Positions 1 to 7,314 are shown, counted from the first letter of the stretch. The stretch: DNA of 18,445 bases from VGSZ01 sp044349155 (GCA_044349155.1 JBIKRQ010000097.1:1-18445); one strand, 5' to 3'. Program-made: numbers and translations. Notes: a model not told the origin generated them from the sequence alone.

Positions 1-39
1 CGACGACAACATCCACGGAGGTCGATCCCGAAGCCTCAC

Positions 40-234
40 TTAGCTCACAAGATTTGGTTCACTGAAAGCGCACAACTCGATTCCCAAAGTCGTTGACAGG
101 TTCCGGTTCTCGTCGAAGCTGTCGCTGGTCAACGGTGTGCTGGCCACAACATCGTCGGTGTCGACGACGACGATCGCCGGGACCGTCACCTGTGCAGAGG
201 TCAACAACAACAGCGAGAGGGCGGTGCTCAACAT
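40..234 (-). CDS. Possible small exported protein, 64 aa
   Basis: I do not recognise this protein. It begins with a short hydrophobic stretch (MLSTALSLLLLTSAQVTVPA) that looks like a signal peptide, followed by an acidic, Ser/Thr-rich tail with one Cys. I used the ATG at 234; an in-frame GTG at 243 adds three residues. Neither start has a convincing Shine-Dalgarno sequence. It lies downstream of the HDOD gene on the same strand, about 175 nt away, so it could be the last gene of that operon or a separate one. Its length is within what chance produces in DNA of this GC content. The signal-peptide look is the only reason to list it. Confidence 0.3.
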   Translation of the reverse strand: MLSTALSLLLLTSAQVTVPAIVVVDTDDVVASTPLTSDSFDENRNLSTTLGIELCAFSEPNLVS

Positions 235-409
235 GCAAGGCACAAAGCATCTGCTGTGCCAGCCACGGTGTGCGCCATGCGATCACCGTGGGCGCGTCTG
301 GAACTCGAAGCTCAGGTGATCGGCGGGGAAGCCTCCCGCTTTCCCTTTCGAGGCTCGTGAGAGCCGAAATCAGGAGGTGCGGCGTTGGTTGCGTGCTGGG
401 AGTTCCCGA
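235..409. other. Intergenic stretch downstream of the HDOD gene
   Basis: No gene can be supported here. It contains two short dyads: 5-bp arms at 323-327/335-339, and ggctc/gagcc at 352-356/361-365 with a 4-nt loop. Neither is followed by a T-run on either strand, so neither is a convincing intrinsic terminator for the HDOD transcript. Confidence 0.5.
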
Positions 410-1276
410 CTACCCCGCGCGTCGCGCGTCGCCGCCATTGCCCAACAACGGTGTGACGATGTTGGTGGCCAGACGACCAACAATCTCGTCGTCAACGCCC
501 AGCAGCGTACGACCCAGCATGAGCACCGCGCGGTTGTCGACCTCGTCGATGGCGTGCTCGTACAAGCCGCGGCTCTTCACAAGTGCGTTGGCGAAGCAGG
601 CCACGTTGATGGGCGAGCTGCGGTTCATCGCGTCGTATTCGAGGGGGTCTTTGATGAAGGTGATGATGATGCGCGGAAAGCCCCAGCGCTCGGCCACCTG
701 AATCCCGATTTCGCGGTGGTGGGCGGTGATCGCTTCCTCCCACGCTTGTGCATCCAACCAGGTCACGCTGCCGACCGCCATCGAGCGCTCAGCGTCGAGG
801 AGATAGCCGGCAAAGATGAGCTTGCCGATGTCGTGCATCAAGCCCACGAGGTACGCGGCCTCGGCGTCTTGATGACCAAGGATGCCTGCGATGTCGCGCG
901 CCAACCGCGCCACAGCGATCGTGTGGTTGAGCAACGTGCGGTGCACGCTGTCGATGCGGGAGTCGCGCGACGTTTGAATCGGTCGGCCATGCACATCAGC
1001 CGCAAACGGCTTCAAGCCACGCATGCCCACAGCGTTGACGACCTGCTCGATGGTTTCGAACGTGCCGCCACCAGCACCCGAGCTGGCCACCTTCAACATC
1101 GTCGCGGCGGTGAGGGGGTCGCGCTCCATCAGGCGCACAATCTCAGCAACGTTGAACTGACCGTTCTTCGCCATGGTCTGCAGCGCCGACGTCACCGTGG
1201 GCATCGCCGGAAGGTCGAGGCGGTCTTTGCCAATGCGGCTCAGAATAATCCGATGAATCTCTTTTGCGATGTGCAT
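410..1276 (-). CDS. HDOD domain protein, 288 aa
   Basis: HDOD domains are HD-like signalling modules found as output or adaptor parts in two-component and chemotaxis networks; the biochemical output is usually unknown. The helical HDOD core spans roughly residues 24-215. It keeps His118, the HD pair His148-Asp149 in LMHDIGK, and an HHREIG motif near 186-191, so metal binding is possible. No receiver, GGDEF or membrane segment is attached. The ATG at 1276 is preferred over an in-frame ATG at 1306 because a strong aggagg-type ribosome site sits about 8 nt upstream of it. It is the last clear gene of the chemotaxis operon, 116 nt after the REC-REC-STAS gene, and a 13-bp stem-loop lies in that gap. 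The domain call is firm; the role in this pathway is inferred from position. Confidence 0.9.
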   Translation of the reverse strand: MHIAKEIHRIILSRIGKDRLDLPAMPTVTSALQTMAKNGQFNVAEIVRLMERDPLTAATMLKVASSGAGGGTFETIEQVVNAVGMRGLKPFAADVHGRPIQTSRDSRIDSVHRTLLNHTIAVARLARDIAGILGHQDAEAAYLVGLMHDIGKLIFAGYLLDAERSMAVGSVTWLDAQAWEEAITAHHREIGIQVAERWGFPRIIITFIKDPLEYDAMNRSSPINVACFANALVKSRGLYEHAIDEVDNRAVLMLGRTLLGVDDEIVGRLATNIVTPLLGNGGDARRAG

Positions 1277-1348
1277 CGGACCGTTCCTCCTCCTGTCGTC
1301 GATCAAACGAGGTCTGTTACCTGCCGAGGAGTCAACACGTGTGAGTCA

Positions 1349-1379
1349 CCTCGTCCTCGACACACCGTCGAGGACGAGG
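1349..1379 (-). repeat. 13-bp perfect stem-loop between the double-receiver and HDOD genes
   Basis: Arms at 1349-1361 (cctcgtcctcgac) and 1367-1379 are exact reverse complements with a 5-nt loop. It lies in the intercistronic gap of the minus-strand operon. Downstream in the direction of transcription there is no T-run, so an intrinsic terminator is unlikely. An mRNA-stabilising, processing or attenuation element is possible. Confidence 0.7.
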
Positions 1380-1392
1380 CACGAAGCGAAGG

Positions 1393-2547
1393 TCAGGCCC
1401 GCGCTTCAGACACCGCCGAGAAGGCCTGCACCGCATGGGTGTCGGCAAACGAACTCAGCAGCTTGCGCATGTCGGGACCTGCCACGAGGCGCAGTTCCAG
1501 ACCAAGCCCCACCGCTGAGCTGGCGATCGCCCCGATGAACTTCGGCAAGCGGTCGGGGCGCAGTGGAGCCTTCGACACGTCGACGACCACTTCTTCGAAG
1601 CAGGCCGCAGCGATGTCGTCGAGTTCCTTGGTGACGAGGCCGAGCACGCGCTCGAAGTAGCGCTCCTGGCGATCGTCTTTGCCGACGAAGGCCGCCACCG
1701 ACAACACGTTGTCGTCGCGCACGACGAGTTCCTGGTTGTCGAAGTACTGCTGGATGACCTCGTCGAGCTCGGCCTGATCAAACGGCTTGTGCAGCACGCC
1801 GTCGAAGCCATCGGCCACCGAACGATCCTTCGCGTCGGAGCCGCGCAGACCAAGCGCAATCACGCCAGCGTGGGGCTGCAACGAACGCAGCTGCGACACG
1901 AGCGAGGCTGCGGCCACGTCGGGAAGATCGATGTCGATCATCATGACGCGAAACACCTTGTCCTGTGCGGCCTGCACGGCGGCACGCGCGCTGTTCACGC
2001 CGGCCATCGAGATGTGCTGCGGCAGGATCGTGCGCACCTTCTTGTGCACGTTTTCCATGTCGTCGACGACGAGTACGTCGATGAAGGCGCGACCACCGAT
2101 GCTGCGTGCACCTGCGCCACCACCACCGCTGCTGGCACTGGGCGCCGCCGCCGCCGCCGGTGCTGCCGCCACATTGGCGCCACCACCGGGGTCACCCAGG
2201 ACTTTGGCGATTTTGGCCGCGAGGTCCTCGGGCTTGAAAGGTTTGAGGATGTAGTCACTGATGCCGCTTTGCATCACGTTGGCCACAATCGAGCGCTTCG
2301 ACTCCGACGTGAGCATCAACACCGGTGTCTTGTCGCCGCGAGCGCGCATGCGTTCGAGCATGCCGGGGCCATCAAGAACGGGCATGGTCACGTCGAGGAG
2401 AATCAGGTCGTACGTGGCTTCTTCAAGACGAGCGAGCCCCTGCTCACCGTCTTCAGCCTCGTCGACCTCATAGCCGGCCTCACGGACGGCCTTGGTCACC
2501 ATCGAACGCACCGCACGACTGTCATCGACCGTCAACAATTTCTTCAC
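1393..2547 (-). CDS. Double receiver protein with STAS-like C-terminus, 384 aa
   Basis: A response regulator with two CheY-like receivers in tandem. REC1 (residues 1-118) has acidic Asp8/Asp9, phosphoacceptor Asp52, Thr80 and Lys102. A Gly/Ala-rich linker (about 118-153) leads to REC2 (about 155-272) with Asp162/Asp163, probable phosphoacceptor Asp205 and Lys254 in HKPF. Residues about 280-384 follow the STAS/anti-anti-sigma pattern: a VVVDVS strand, a helix after the position of the usual DSSG loop, then LELRLVAGP and a closing helix. There is no DNA-binding or enzymatic domain. The start is a GTG one nucleotide after the stop of the CheY gene, whose last codons contain the ggag ribosome site, so the two are probably translationally coupled. 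Receiver assignments are firm; STAS is a fold-level guess. Confidence 0.87.
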   Translation of the reverse strand: MKKLLTVDDSRAVRSMVTKAVREAGYEVDEAEDGEQGLARLEEATYDLILLDVTMPVLDGPGMLERMRARGDKTPVLMLTSESKRSIVANVMQSGISDYILKPFKPEDLAAKIAKVLGDPGGGANVAAAPAAAAAPSASSGGGGAGARSIGGRAFIDVLVVDDMENVHKKVRTILPQHISMAGVNSARAAVQAAQDKVFRVMMIDIDLPDVAAASLVSQLRSLQPHAGVIALGLRGSDAKDRSVADGFDGVLHKPFDQAELDEVIQQYFDNQELVVRDDNVLSVAAFVGKDDRQERYFERVLGLVTKELDDIAAACFEEVVVDVSKAPLRPDRLPKFIGAIASSAVGLGLELRLVAGPDMRKLLSSFADTHAVQAFSAVSEARA

Positions 2548-2548
2548 G

Positions 2549-2917
2549 TCAGGCTCCTTCCGCCATGACCTCAGTCATGCGTTCCTGGATGGTCGCGGTA
2601 TCGAAGGGCTTCATGATGAAGTCGTCGATCCCGCTACTGAGCGCCATCGTGAGCGCCTCATGGGTAGATTCGGACGTCACCATCACGATCTTGAGCCCCA
2701 CACTCTGGGGAAGTCGGCGAATCTCCTTCGCGAGATCCACGCCGGTGCCGTCGGGCATGTGCCAGTCGGTCACCAGCACGTCGAACTGCTCGGCGAGCAG
2801 CAGCCGCATGGCGTCGACGGTGCCCGGGGCGGTCACCACCGTCCAGCCCAGCTGCTCGAGCGCCTTCTGCAAGATGCGACGCATCGCTGCGGAATCATCT
2901 ACAACCAGTGCACGCAT
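2549..2917 (-). CDS. cheY: CheY-like single-domain response regulator, 122 aa
   Basis: A stand-alone receiver of normal CheY length. All diagnostic residues are present: Asp7 and Asp8 (VVDDS), phosphoacceptor Asp51 in VTDWHMPDGTG, Thr81, and Lys103 in MKPF. In chemotaxis CheY carries the phosphoryl signal from CheA to the motor or another output. The ATG at 2917 was chosen because gaggag lies 6-7 nt upstream and everything before it reads as out-of-frame CheX sequence. The stop of the upstream CheX-like gene overlaps this ribosome site, leaving 10 nt between the genes. Pairing with a CheX-like phosphatase is typical. The gene name is by domain only, since several CheY paralogues are usual in such genomes. 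Confidence 0.93.
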   Translation of the reverse strand: MRALVVDDSAAMRRILQKALEQLGWTVVTAPGTVDAMRLLLAEQFDVLVTDWHMPDGTGVDLAKEIRRLPQSVGLKIVMVTSESTHEALTMALSSGIDDFIMKPFDTATIQERMTEVMAEGA

Positions 2918-2927
2918 CGGTAGCTCC

Positions 2928-3416
2928 TCACTTCTCGGTGATGGCGACCCAGAACAACTGCTCCTGGCCTCCACCACCATGACCGGGCGACAACACCGCC
3001 GAGCGCCACGCGCCGTCGACGCCGATGCCCACCGGCAATACTTGTGGCAAGCCAAGCGCTTGATCGAGCGCCATGGCGGACTTCACTTGCCCAGCGATGA
3101 TGTTGGCGAGCTCGCACAGCGTGTCGACGAGCATGGACTCATCGACTTCGGCGGGCGCAAGCGAGAACATCCGCCCACCAATCACCTTGCCGGTGGCTTC
3201 GTCAGCAGCAACAGCGACGGTGACGTGGCGCTTGCCGGGGATGGGCAGCAACACCGTGCGCCACTTCGGCACCTCCTCCCACGGCACCAGATCGGTGCGG
3301 TCGCTGGAGACCGAAAACGTCATCCCGATCATGGTCTCGGTCACTCGCGTCACCAACGCAGCGAGAGTGGCTGGAGACGGCAAGGGCGGGGGCAAGTTGC
3401 GGGCTGTGGCGGTCAT
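2928..3416 (-). CDS. CheX-like chemotaxis phosphatase, 162 aa
   Basis: CheX/CheC-family proteins dephosphorylate CheY-P using an E-x-x-N motif on a long helix. Here residues 97-112 read VDTLCELANIIAGQVK, giving Glu102 and Asn105 in the expected place, followed by a short loop and a LPQVLPVG strand as in CheX. The GGRMFSL strand precedes the helix. Only one such motif is seen, so it resembles CheX more than two-site CheC. The ATG overlaps the TGA of cheR in an ATGA arrangement, giving tight coupling, and cheY follows 10 nt later. The most likely substrate is the adjacent CheY-like protein or one of the double receivers. Family is inferred from motif and pattern, not from an alignment. Confidence 0.82.
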   Translation of the reverse strand: MTATARNLPPPLPSPATLAALVTRVTETMIGMTFSVSSDRTDLVPWEEVPKWRTVLLPIPGKRHVTVAVAADEATGKVIGGRMFSLAPAEVDESMLVDTLCELANIIAGQVKSAMALDQALGLPQVLPVGIGVDGAWRSAVLSPGHGGGGQEQLFWVAITEK

Positions 3417-4225
3417 CGTGGGTCCTTCTGTGCAGGCTGGTACCAGCCACCGGCGAGGCTCGGCGCCACCATCAATTCGCTGCTGCCGAGCCCGATGAAG
3501 CCTTCGGGTTTCAGCGCGTTGACGAGTTTGGTGGTGGCCCGTTCTTTGTCTTGACGATCGAAGTAGATCAGCACGTTGCGACACAAGACGATGTCGAACG
3601 GGCCGCCCGGTGGGCGATCTTCAACGACGTTTTGTGCCCGCCAATCAATCGAGGCGGAGAGCTCTGGGTGAATGGCGAATCCGCCCAGAGCTGTGTCGAA
3701 GAAGCGCGCCAGGCGACGAGCGCCCAGACCGCGGTTGACCTCGAGAGTGGTGAAACTGCCCAGGCGTGCGCGCTGCACCGACAACGGCGACACGTCGGTG
3801 GCCACGATGCGCACGCGGTGTGCGTCTTCGGGCCAGCGTTCGCGCACGAGCATGGCAATCGAATACGGCTCTTGTCCGGTGGAGCACGCGCCGGACCAGA
3901 TATCGATGACGTCGCGCTTTTTGAGCAGCGGCCCGAGCACTTGTTGCTCAAACACCGTCCAAAACGTGGCGTCGCGAAAGAAGAAGGTTTCGTGCGTGGT
4001 CATCGCATCGATCACAGCGAGGCGGGCGTCTTCTTCGCCCAGCTCGACGGCACGGTGAACGAGGTCGGCGACGCTGTGGACGCCCAGCTGACGCACCACG
4101 GGCATCAGGCGACTGTCGAGGAGGTAGTCCTGGTCGTCGGCGATCACCACGCCACAACGATTTCGCATCAGGTCTTGCACCTGCCGAAACGCGCTACGAC
4201 CAGGGACACGCGCAGTTTGGGACAT
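3413..4225 (-). CDS. cheR: CheR chemotaxis methyltransferase, 270 aa
   Basis: S-adenosylmethionine-dependent protein-glutamate methyltransferase that adds methyl groups to chemoreceptor glutamates during adaptation. The N-terminal helical domain (about 1-75) is followed by TTHETFFFRD (76-85), the SAM-binding loop WSGACSTGQEPYS (110-122), VATDVS (141-146) with the acidic residue that contacts the ribose, and FDIVLCRNVLIYFD (210-223). Length matches the family. The ATG overlaps the cheW stop as TGATG and its own TGA overlaps the next gene's ATG, so three genes are coupled in a row. The receptor gene at the head of the cluster lacks the C-terminal pentapeptide tether used by some CheR enzymes, so binding would be tether-independent. 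Confidence 0.96.
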   Translation of the reverse strand: MSQTARVPGRSAFRQVQDLMRNRCGVVIADDQDYLLDSRLMPVVRQLGVHSVADLVHRAVELGEEDARLAVIDAMTTHETFFFRDATFWTVFEQQVLGPLLKKRDVIDIWSGACSTGQEPYSIAMLVRERWPEDAHRVRIVATDVSPLSVQRARLGSFTTLEVNRGLGARRLARFFDTALGGFAIHPELSASIDWRAQNVVEDRPPGGPFDIVLCRNVLIYFDRQDKERATTKLVNALKPEGFIGLGSSELMVAPSLAGGWYQPAQKDPR

Positions 4226-4695
4226 CAGGCAACACCTTCGTCGATCCCGAGCGCATCGATGCGCAACTCGATCACGAGCGCCCCATCAACGGGGCAGATG
4301 CGTTGAATGCCAAGCTCGCCACTCATCACCATCGTGGGTGGTGGGGGCTGCCAACGGTCGGTGGGCAAGTCGAGCACGTCGCCGATGTCGTCGACGACGA
4401 CGCTGACGGGGCGACCATCTTCCTGGCTGACCACCAGAATTGACCCCGGCAGATGCTCAGGTCGCTCGGCAAGACCAAGGCGCTTGCGCAGATCGATCGC
4501 GGTCATGATTTGGCCGCGCAGATTCAGCAGTCCAACGATGTGCGGCGGCGACAACGGCACCGGTGTGAGCACCTGCGCGCGCAGCACCTCTTGCACATCG
4601 TCGACACGCATCGCGAAGGTCTCGCCAGCGACGGTAAACGTCGCCCAGCGTTCCAATGGCGATGTGCTGTGTGGCGTGGTGGCGGTGGCCGTCAT
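4225..4695 (-). CDS. cheW: CheW coupling protein, 156 aa
   Basis: Adaptor that links chemoreceptors to the CheA kinase. Two SH3-like subdomains are recognisable: WATFTVAGETFAMRVDDVQEVL (about 17-38) and the signature GLLNLRGQIMTAIDLRKRLGL (about 55-75), then VVVDDIGDVLDL in the second half. Length is standard. I chose the ATG at 4695, which has a gagga ribosome site about 6 nt upstream. A GTG at 4809 overlaps the cheB stop codon in the same frame and would add 38 residues of low complexity and put a perfect stem-loop inside the coding region, so I consider it less likely. With the chosen start, 110 nt separate it from cheB. Confidence 0.94.
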   Translation of the reverse strand: MTATATTPHSTSPLERWATFTVAGETFAMRVDDVQEVLRAQVLTPVPLSPPHIVGLLNLRGQIMTAIDLRKRLGLAERPEHLPGSILVVSQEDGRPVSVVVDDIGDVLDLPTDRWQPPPPTMVMSGELGIQRICPVDGALVIELRIDALGIDEGVA

Positions 4696-4767
4696 TGGTG
4701 TCCTCGAGCTGGCAAACGCGGCGGGCTCTTCGGCCATCGGCATGCCTGCACAGAACCTGACCACCTG

Positions 4768-4789
4768 AGATCTGCCTGCGGGCAGATCT
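4768..4789 (-). repeat. 9-bp stem-loop between cheB and cheW
   Basis: agatctgcc at 4768-4776 pairs perfectly with ggcagatct at 4781-4789 across a 4-nt loop. It sits in the 110-nt cheB-cheW gap. No T-run follows on the minus strand, so it looks like an mRNA-structure element rather than a terminator. If cheW actually starts at the GTG at 4809, the dyad is inside the gene. Confidence 0.6.
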
Positions 4790-4805
4790 GCGGTGCTCGT
4801 CGTCG

Positions 4806-5849
4806 TCACCCGACGGCCAGCACCATCCGCGCGACCTGCGGCGCAATATCGTTCAACGGCAGCACCTGGTCGGCGGCACCGATGGCGACGGTGGCCCCGG
4901 GCATGCCCCACACCACGCTGGAGGCCTGGTCCTGCACCACCACAGCGCCGCCCACATCGTGCACGGCCAGGGCGCCAGCAGCGCCGTCGATGCCCATGCC
5001 CGTGAGCACGACCACAATCGCACCAGCGCCCACCACGGCGGCGACGCTGCGCAACAGCGGGTCGACCGCGGGCACGCAATTGTGCTCTGCCGGTCCACCG
5101 ATCACGTCGACGTAGAGGTCGCCCCCCAGGCGCTCGACGCCGATGTGCCCATCGCCCGAGGCCAGGTAGATGTGGCCGGGCTGCAGTCGGATCCGGGCGC
5201 TGACCAACTCAACGGGGCGTGCACACTGCCGGGCGATGCTGTCGGCGAAGAAGGCCAGGTGGTCTTTCGGCATGTGCTGCACCATCACGATCGGCAGCTG
5301 GAAACTCGGCGGCAAGCCGCGAAGCATGTGCTGCACCGCCTGCGGTCCACCGGTGGACGAGCCGATCGCCAACAACTCGCGGGGGCGCATCGGCGGTGGG
5401 CCGTGCGCCATCACCCGCATGCGCGCCGGCGGTGTGGCCGCCACCGGGATCGGCCATTTGTTGGAGGGCGGCCGCGTCATCGTCGGCACCTCTGGCCAAC
5501 GGATGCCGGCAACGGCTTTGACGGCGGCGGCGTCGTTCTCGCTGTGGGGAGACACCAGGCTCTCAACGACACGCACCGTGCCGATGGCCGGACACATCGC
5601 CACCGCACGAGCATCTTCGTGGGGAAAGCGTGGACCAGCTCGGTGGAGACTGCATGGTGTTCCACACGAGCGCAGTCGGCACACCAGCGCATCGGGCGCA
5701 CTGATCGAGACCGCCCGCCCTGCCGCGGCCACTTTGTCGACGGCAGCCACAACCACACCGCCCGCGGCCTCGATGGTGCGCCCCACGAGGCGACGCATCG
5801 TGGCGTCGTCGTCGAGGATCACAAACCGTCGTGGAGGCGCGGCGCTCAT
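4806..5849 (-). CDS. cheB: CheB methylesterase with degenerate receiver, 347 aa
   Basis: Protein-glutamate methylesterase/deamidase that removes receptor methyl groups. The C-terminal catalytic domain (about 156-345) is complete: nucleophile Ser165 in AIGSSTGGP, His192 in VQHMP and Asp288 in LTGMGIDG. The N-terminal region (about 7-120) starts like a receiver (RFVILDDDATMRRLV, with the acidic cluster Asp13-15), but the phosphoacceptor region reads PDALVCRLRSCG instead of a LDxxMPxMDG pattern, and the usual Lys-Pro is missing. The domain probably cannot be phosphorylated in the ordinary way. The ATG at 5849 has gggag just upstream; longer versions read into the intergenic stem-loops. It lies 214 nt downstream of the receptor gene. 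Confidence 0.93.
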   Translation of the reverse strand: MSAAPPRRFVILDDDATMRRLVGRTIEAAGGVVVAAVDKVAAAGRAVSISAPDALVCRLRSCGTPCSLHRAGPRFPHEDARAVAMCPAIGTVRVVESLVSPHSENDAAAVKAVAGIRWPEVPTMTRPPSNKWPIPVAATPPARMRVMAHGPPPMRPRELLAIGSSTGGPQAVQHMLRGLPPSFQLPIVMVQHMPKDHLAFFADSIARQCARPVELVSARIRLQPGHIYLASGDGHIGVERLGGDLYVDVIGGPAEHNCVPAVDPLLRSVAAVVGAGAIVVVLTGMGIDGAAGALAVHDVGGAVVVQDQASSVVWGMPGATVAIGAADQVLPLNDIAPQVARMVLAVG

Positions 5850-5879
5850 GACTCCCCTGTGGCTACAGCAAGATCGAAA

Positions 5880-5903
5880 CGTTCGGGCACGAAGGCCCGA
5901 ACG
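5880..5903 (-). terminator. Stem-loop between mcp and cheB, possible weak terminator
   Basis: Nine base pairs are formed by 5880-5888 (cgttcgggc) and 5895-5903 (gcccgaacg), with a 6-nt loop. On the minus strand it is followed by gtttcgatctt, only a broken T-run. It lies about 30 nt before the cheB start. It could trim read-through from the receptor gene and thus set receptor:CheB ratios, or be a simple mRNA structure. Confidence 0.4.
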
Positions 5904-5942
5904 GATGCGGCAAAGGCGACCCTCAGGTGTCACCTCTGATCG

Positions 5943-5977
5943 CGACATCTCCATGACCATCGATCATGGAGATGTCG
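5943..5977. terminator. 14-bp perfect stem-loop downstream of mcp
   Basis: cgacatctccatga at 5943-5956 pairs perfectly with tcatggagatgtcg at 5964-5977 around a 7-nt loop. A T-rich stretch (tgtttctt) follows on the plus strand, none on the minus strand, although the neighbouring mcp gene is transcribed on the minus strand and ends 86 nt away. It may protect the 3' end of mcp mRNA, or terminate stray plus-strand transcription entering the che operon. Confidence 0.55.
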
Positions 5978-6020
5978 TGTTTCTTCGGGGCTGATGCAGC
6001 ACCCGCCCCAACTCCGCTCC

Positions 6021-6039
6021 GCGTCATCCCGAATGACCT
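6021..6039. repeat. Copy 1 of a 19-nt intergenic repeat
   Basis: gcgtcatcccgaatgacct, containing the dyad GTCAT-cccga-ATGAC, recurs exactly at 10365-10383. This copy is 24 nt beyond the mcp stop. Confidence 0.6.
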
Positions 6040-6063
6040 TCGGCAAGACAGGGACGACGGTCC

Positions 6064-7314
6064 TTACCGCGCGATGCTGGCCAGTTCTGCAGCCAACGTC
6101 GTGATGCTGTGCGACGCCGCCTGTGTGAGGCCCGCGTTGCGTTCGGCTTCGCGTGAAGCGTCGGCAACACCCGTGATGTTCTGCACCACGTTGGCCACAC
6201 CGCGGCTGACTTCGCTCGCATTGCGGGCGATGTCTTTGACCGTGGCCGACTGCTCTTCGACCGAGGCGGCAATCGACGACGCGTACCCATCGATGCGGTC
6301 GATGACGGCGACGATTTCGGCGATGGCCTTCACGCTGCGTTGGGTGTCGCGCTGAATCGACTCGATCTGCCCCGAGATTTCTTCGGTGGCGCGCGCGGTT
6401 TCCTTCGCGAGCTCCTTCACCTCGTTGGCGACGACGGCGAAGCCCTTGCCTGCTTCACCGGCGCGCGCAGCTTCGATGGTGGCGTTGAGGGCCAGCAGGT
6501 TCGTTTGCTGCGCGATGGTCGAGATGACCTTCGTGACCTTGCCGATCGCCGACGACGACTGCGACAGCGTCTGGATGGTCGAGTCTGCACCGCTGGCGAG
6601 GTCTTTGGCCTGGCTCGCCGTGCGTGCCGATTCTGCAGCGTTGCCGGCGATTTCGCGCACGGTGGCGCTCATCTGTTCAGCAGCACTCGCCACCGAGGCC
6701 ACGTTGGTGCGCATCTGGTCGGCAGCGCTCGCCACGTTGGTGGCCTGCGACGCCGACTGCGTGGCACCGCTCGCCAGGTGCGAACTCACGTCGCGCAACT
6801 GTTGGGCCGATTCCGTCAGGCGCTTGAGTGACGAAGCGATTTGCGTCGCTGCCGCGCGTTCGCGCTGTTCGGCATTGGCGCGCTCGGTCACCACGTCGAG
6901 CTGGATCGCGGGGCCCATGTAGGCGCCATCGTCAGAGAAGACGGCGAAGGCTTTGAGCTCCAGGACGTCGACGCCGAGGTTCAAGCGCGAGGTGGTGGGC
7001 AGGCTGCGCGGGTCCTGCAGCATGCGGCGCCAGGCGCCATCCCGCTGCACGACTTCGATTCCCTGGCCGACCACATCGCCCGAGCCGCTGCGTTCCAGCA
7101 GGGTGCGTGCAGCGTTGTTGACGGTGCGGATGACGAGGGCGTTGTCGCACACGACCATCGCGGTGGGGGACTGCTCAAGGACGAGCTGGGCCATCGGCGT
7201 GCGCGGTGCCTCGGGAGCGGGCTTGCCGCCGCCGCCGCCGCCGCCGCCGCCACCTCCCCGCTTGCCGCGGCTGGTGGTGGCGTCGCTGTCGGGCTCATAG
7301 GGGGACTCTGCCAT
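6064..7314 (-). CDS. Soluble PAS-type methyl-accepting chemotaxis protein, 416 aa
   Basis: A chemoreceptor that would control a CheA-CheW array. Order: a charged N-terminus with 11 consecutive glycines (20-30), a PAS-like sensor (about 42-145, from MAQLVLEQSPTAMVVCDN), a connecting helix, then the four-helix cytoplasmic signalling domain. Its hairpin tip is unmistakable: IAQQTNLLALNATIEAAR (267-284), then AGEAGKGFAVVANEVKELA. There is no signal anchor, transmembrane helix or HAMP domain, so it is predicted to be cytoplasmic and to sense an internal or diffusible cue. No C-terminal CheR-binding pentapeptide is present. The ATG at 7314 has ggagg about 6 nt upstream, and a sigma-28-like promoter ends 21 nt before it. 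It heads the che operon. Confidence 0.95.
   Translation of the reverse strand: MAESPYEPDSDATTSRGKRGGGGGGGGGGGKPAPEAPRTPMAQLVLEQSPTAMVVCDNALVIRTVNNAARTLLERSGSGDVVGQGIEVVQRDGAWRRMLQDPRSLPTTSRLNLGVDVLELKAFAVFSDDGAYMGPAIQLDVVTERANAEQRERAAATQIASSLKRLTESAQQLRDVSSHLASGATQSASQATNVASAADQMRTNVASVASAAEQMSATVREIAGNAAESARTASQAKDLASGADSTIQTLSQSSSAIGKVTKVISTIAQQTNLLALNATIEAARAGEAGKGFAVVANEVKELAKETARATEEISGQIESIQRDTQRSVKAIAEIVAVIDRIDGYASSIAASVEEQSATVKDIARNASEVSRGVANVVQNITGVADASREAERNAGLTQAASHSITTLAAELASIAR
7225..7251. repeat. (GCC)9 trinucleotide tract in mcp
   Basis: Nine uninterrupted GCC units on the plus strand encode nine of the eleven glycines in the receptor's N-terminal linker. Unit gains or losses would change linker length without shifting the frame. 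Confidence 0.85.

Noticed and set aside
377..1660. Long plus-strand open frame over the HDOD and double-receiver genes
   Set aside because: It is antisense to two genes with clear domains; its translation is His/Arg-rich with no domain, as expected for a GC-rich shadow frame.
4696..4809. GTG start for cheW overlapping the cheB stop
   Set aside because: The overlap is attractive, but the added residues are unlike CheW, a perfect stem-loop lies within them, and ATG 4695 has a better ribosome site. Not fully excluded.
5520..5680. Double frameshift in the cheB receiver
   Set aside because: Neither alternative frame shows receiver motifs, and the original frame stays open with normal codon use, so true divergence is more likely.
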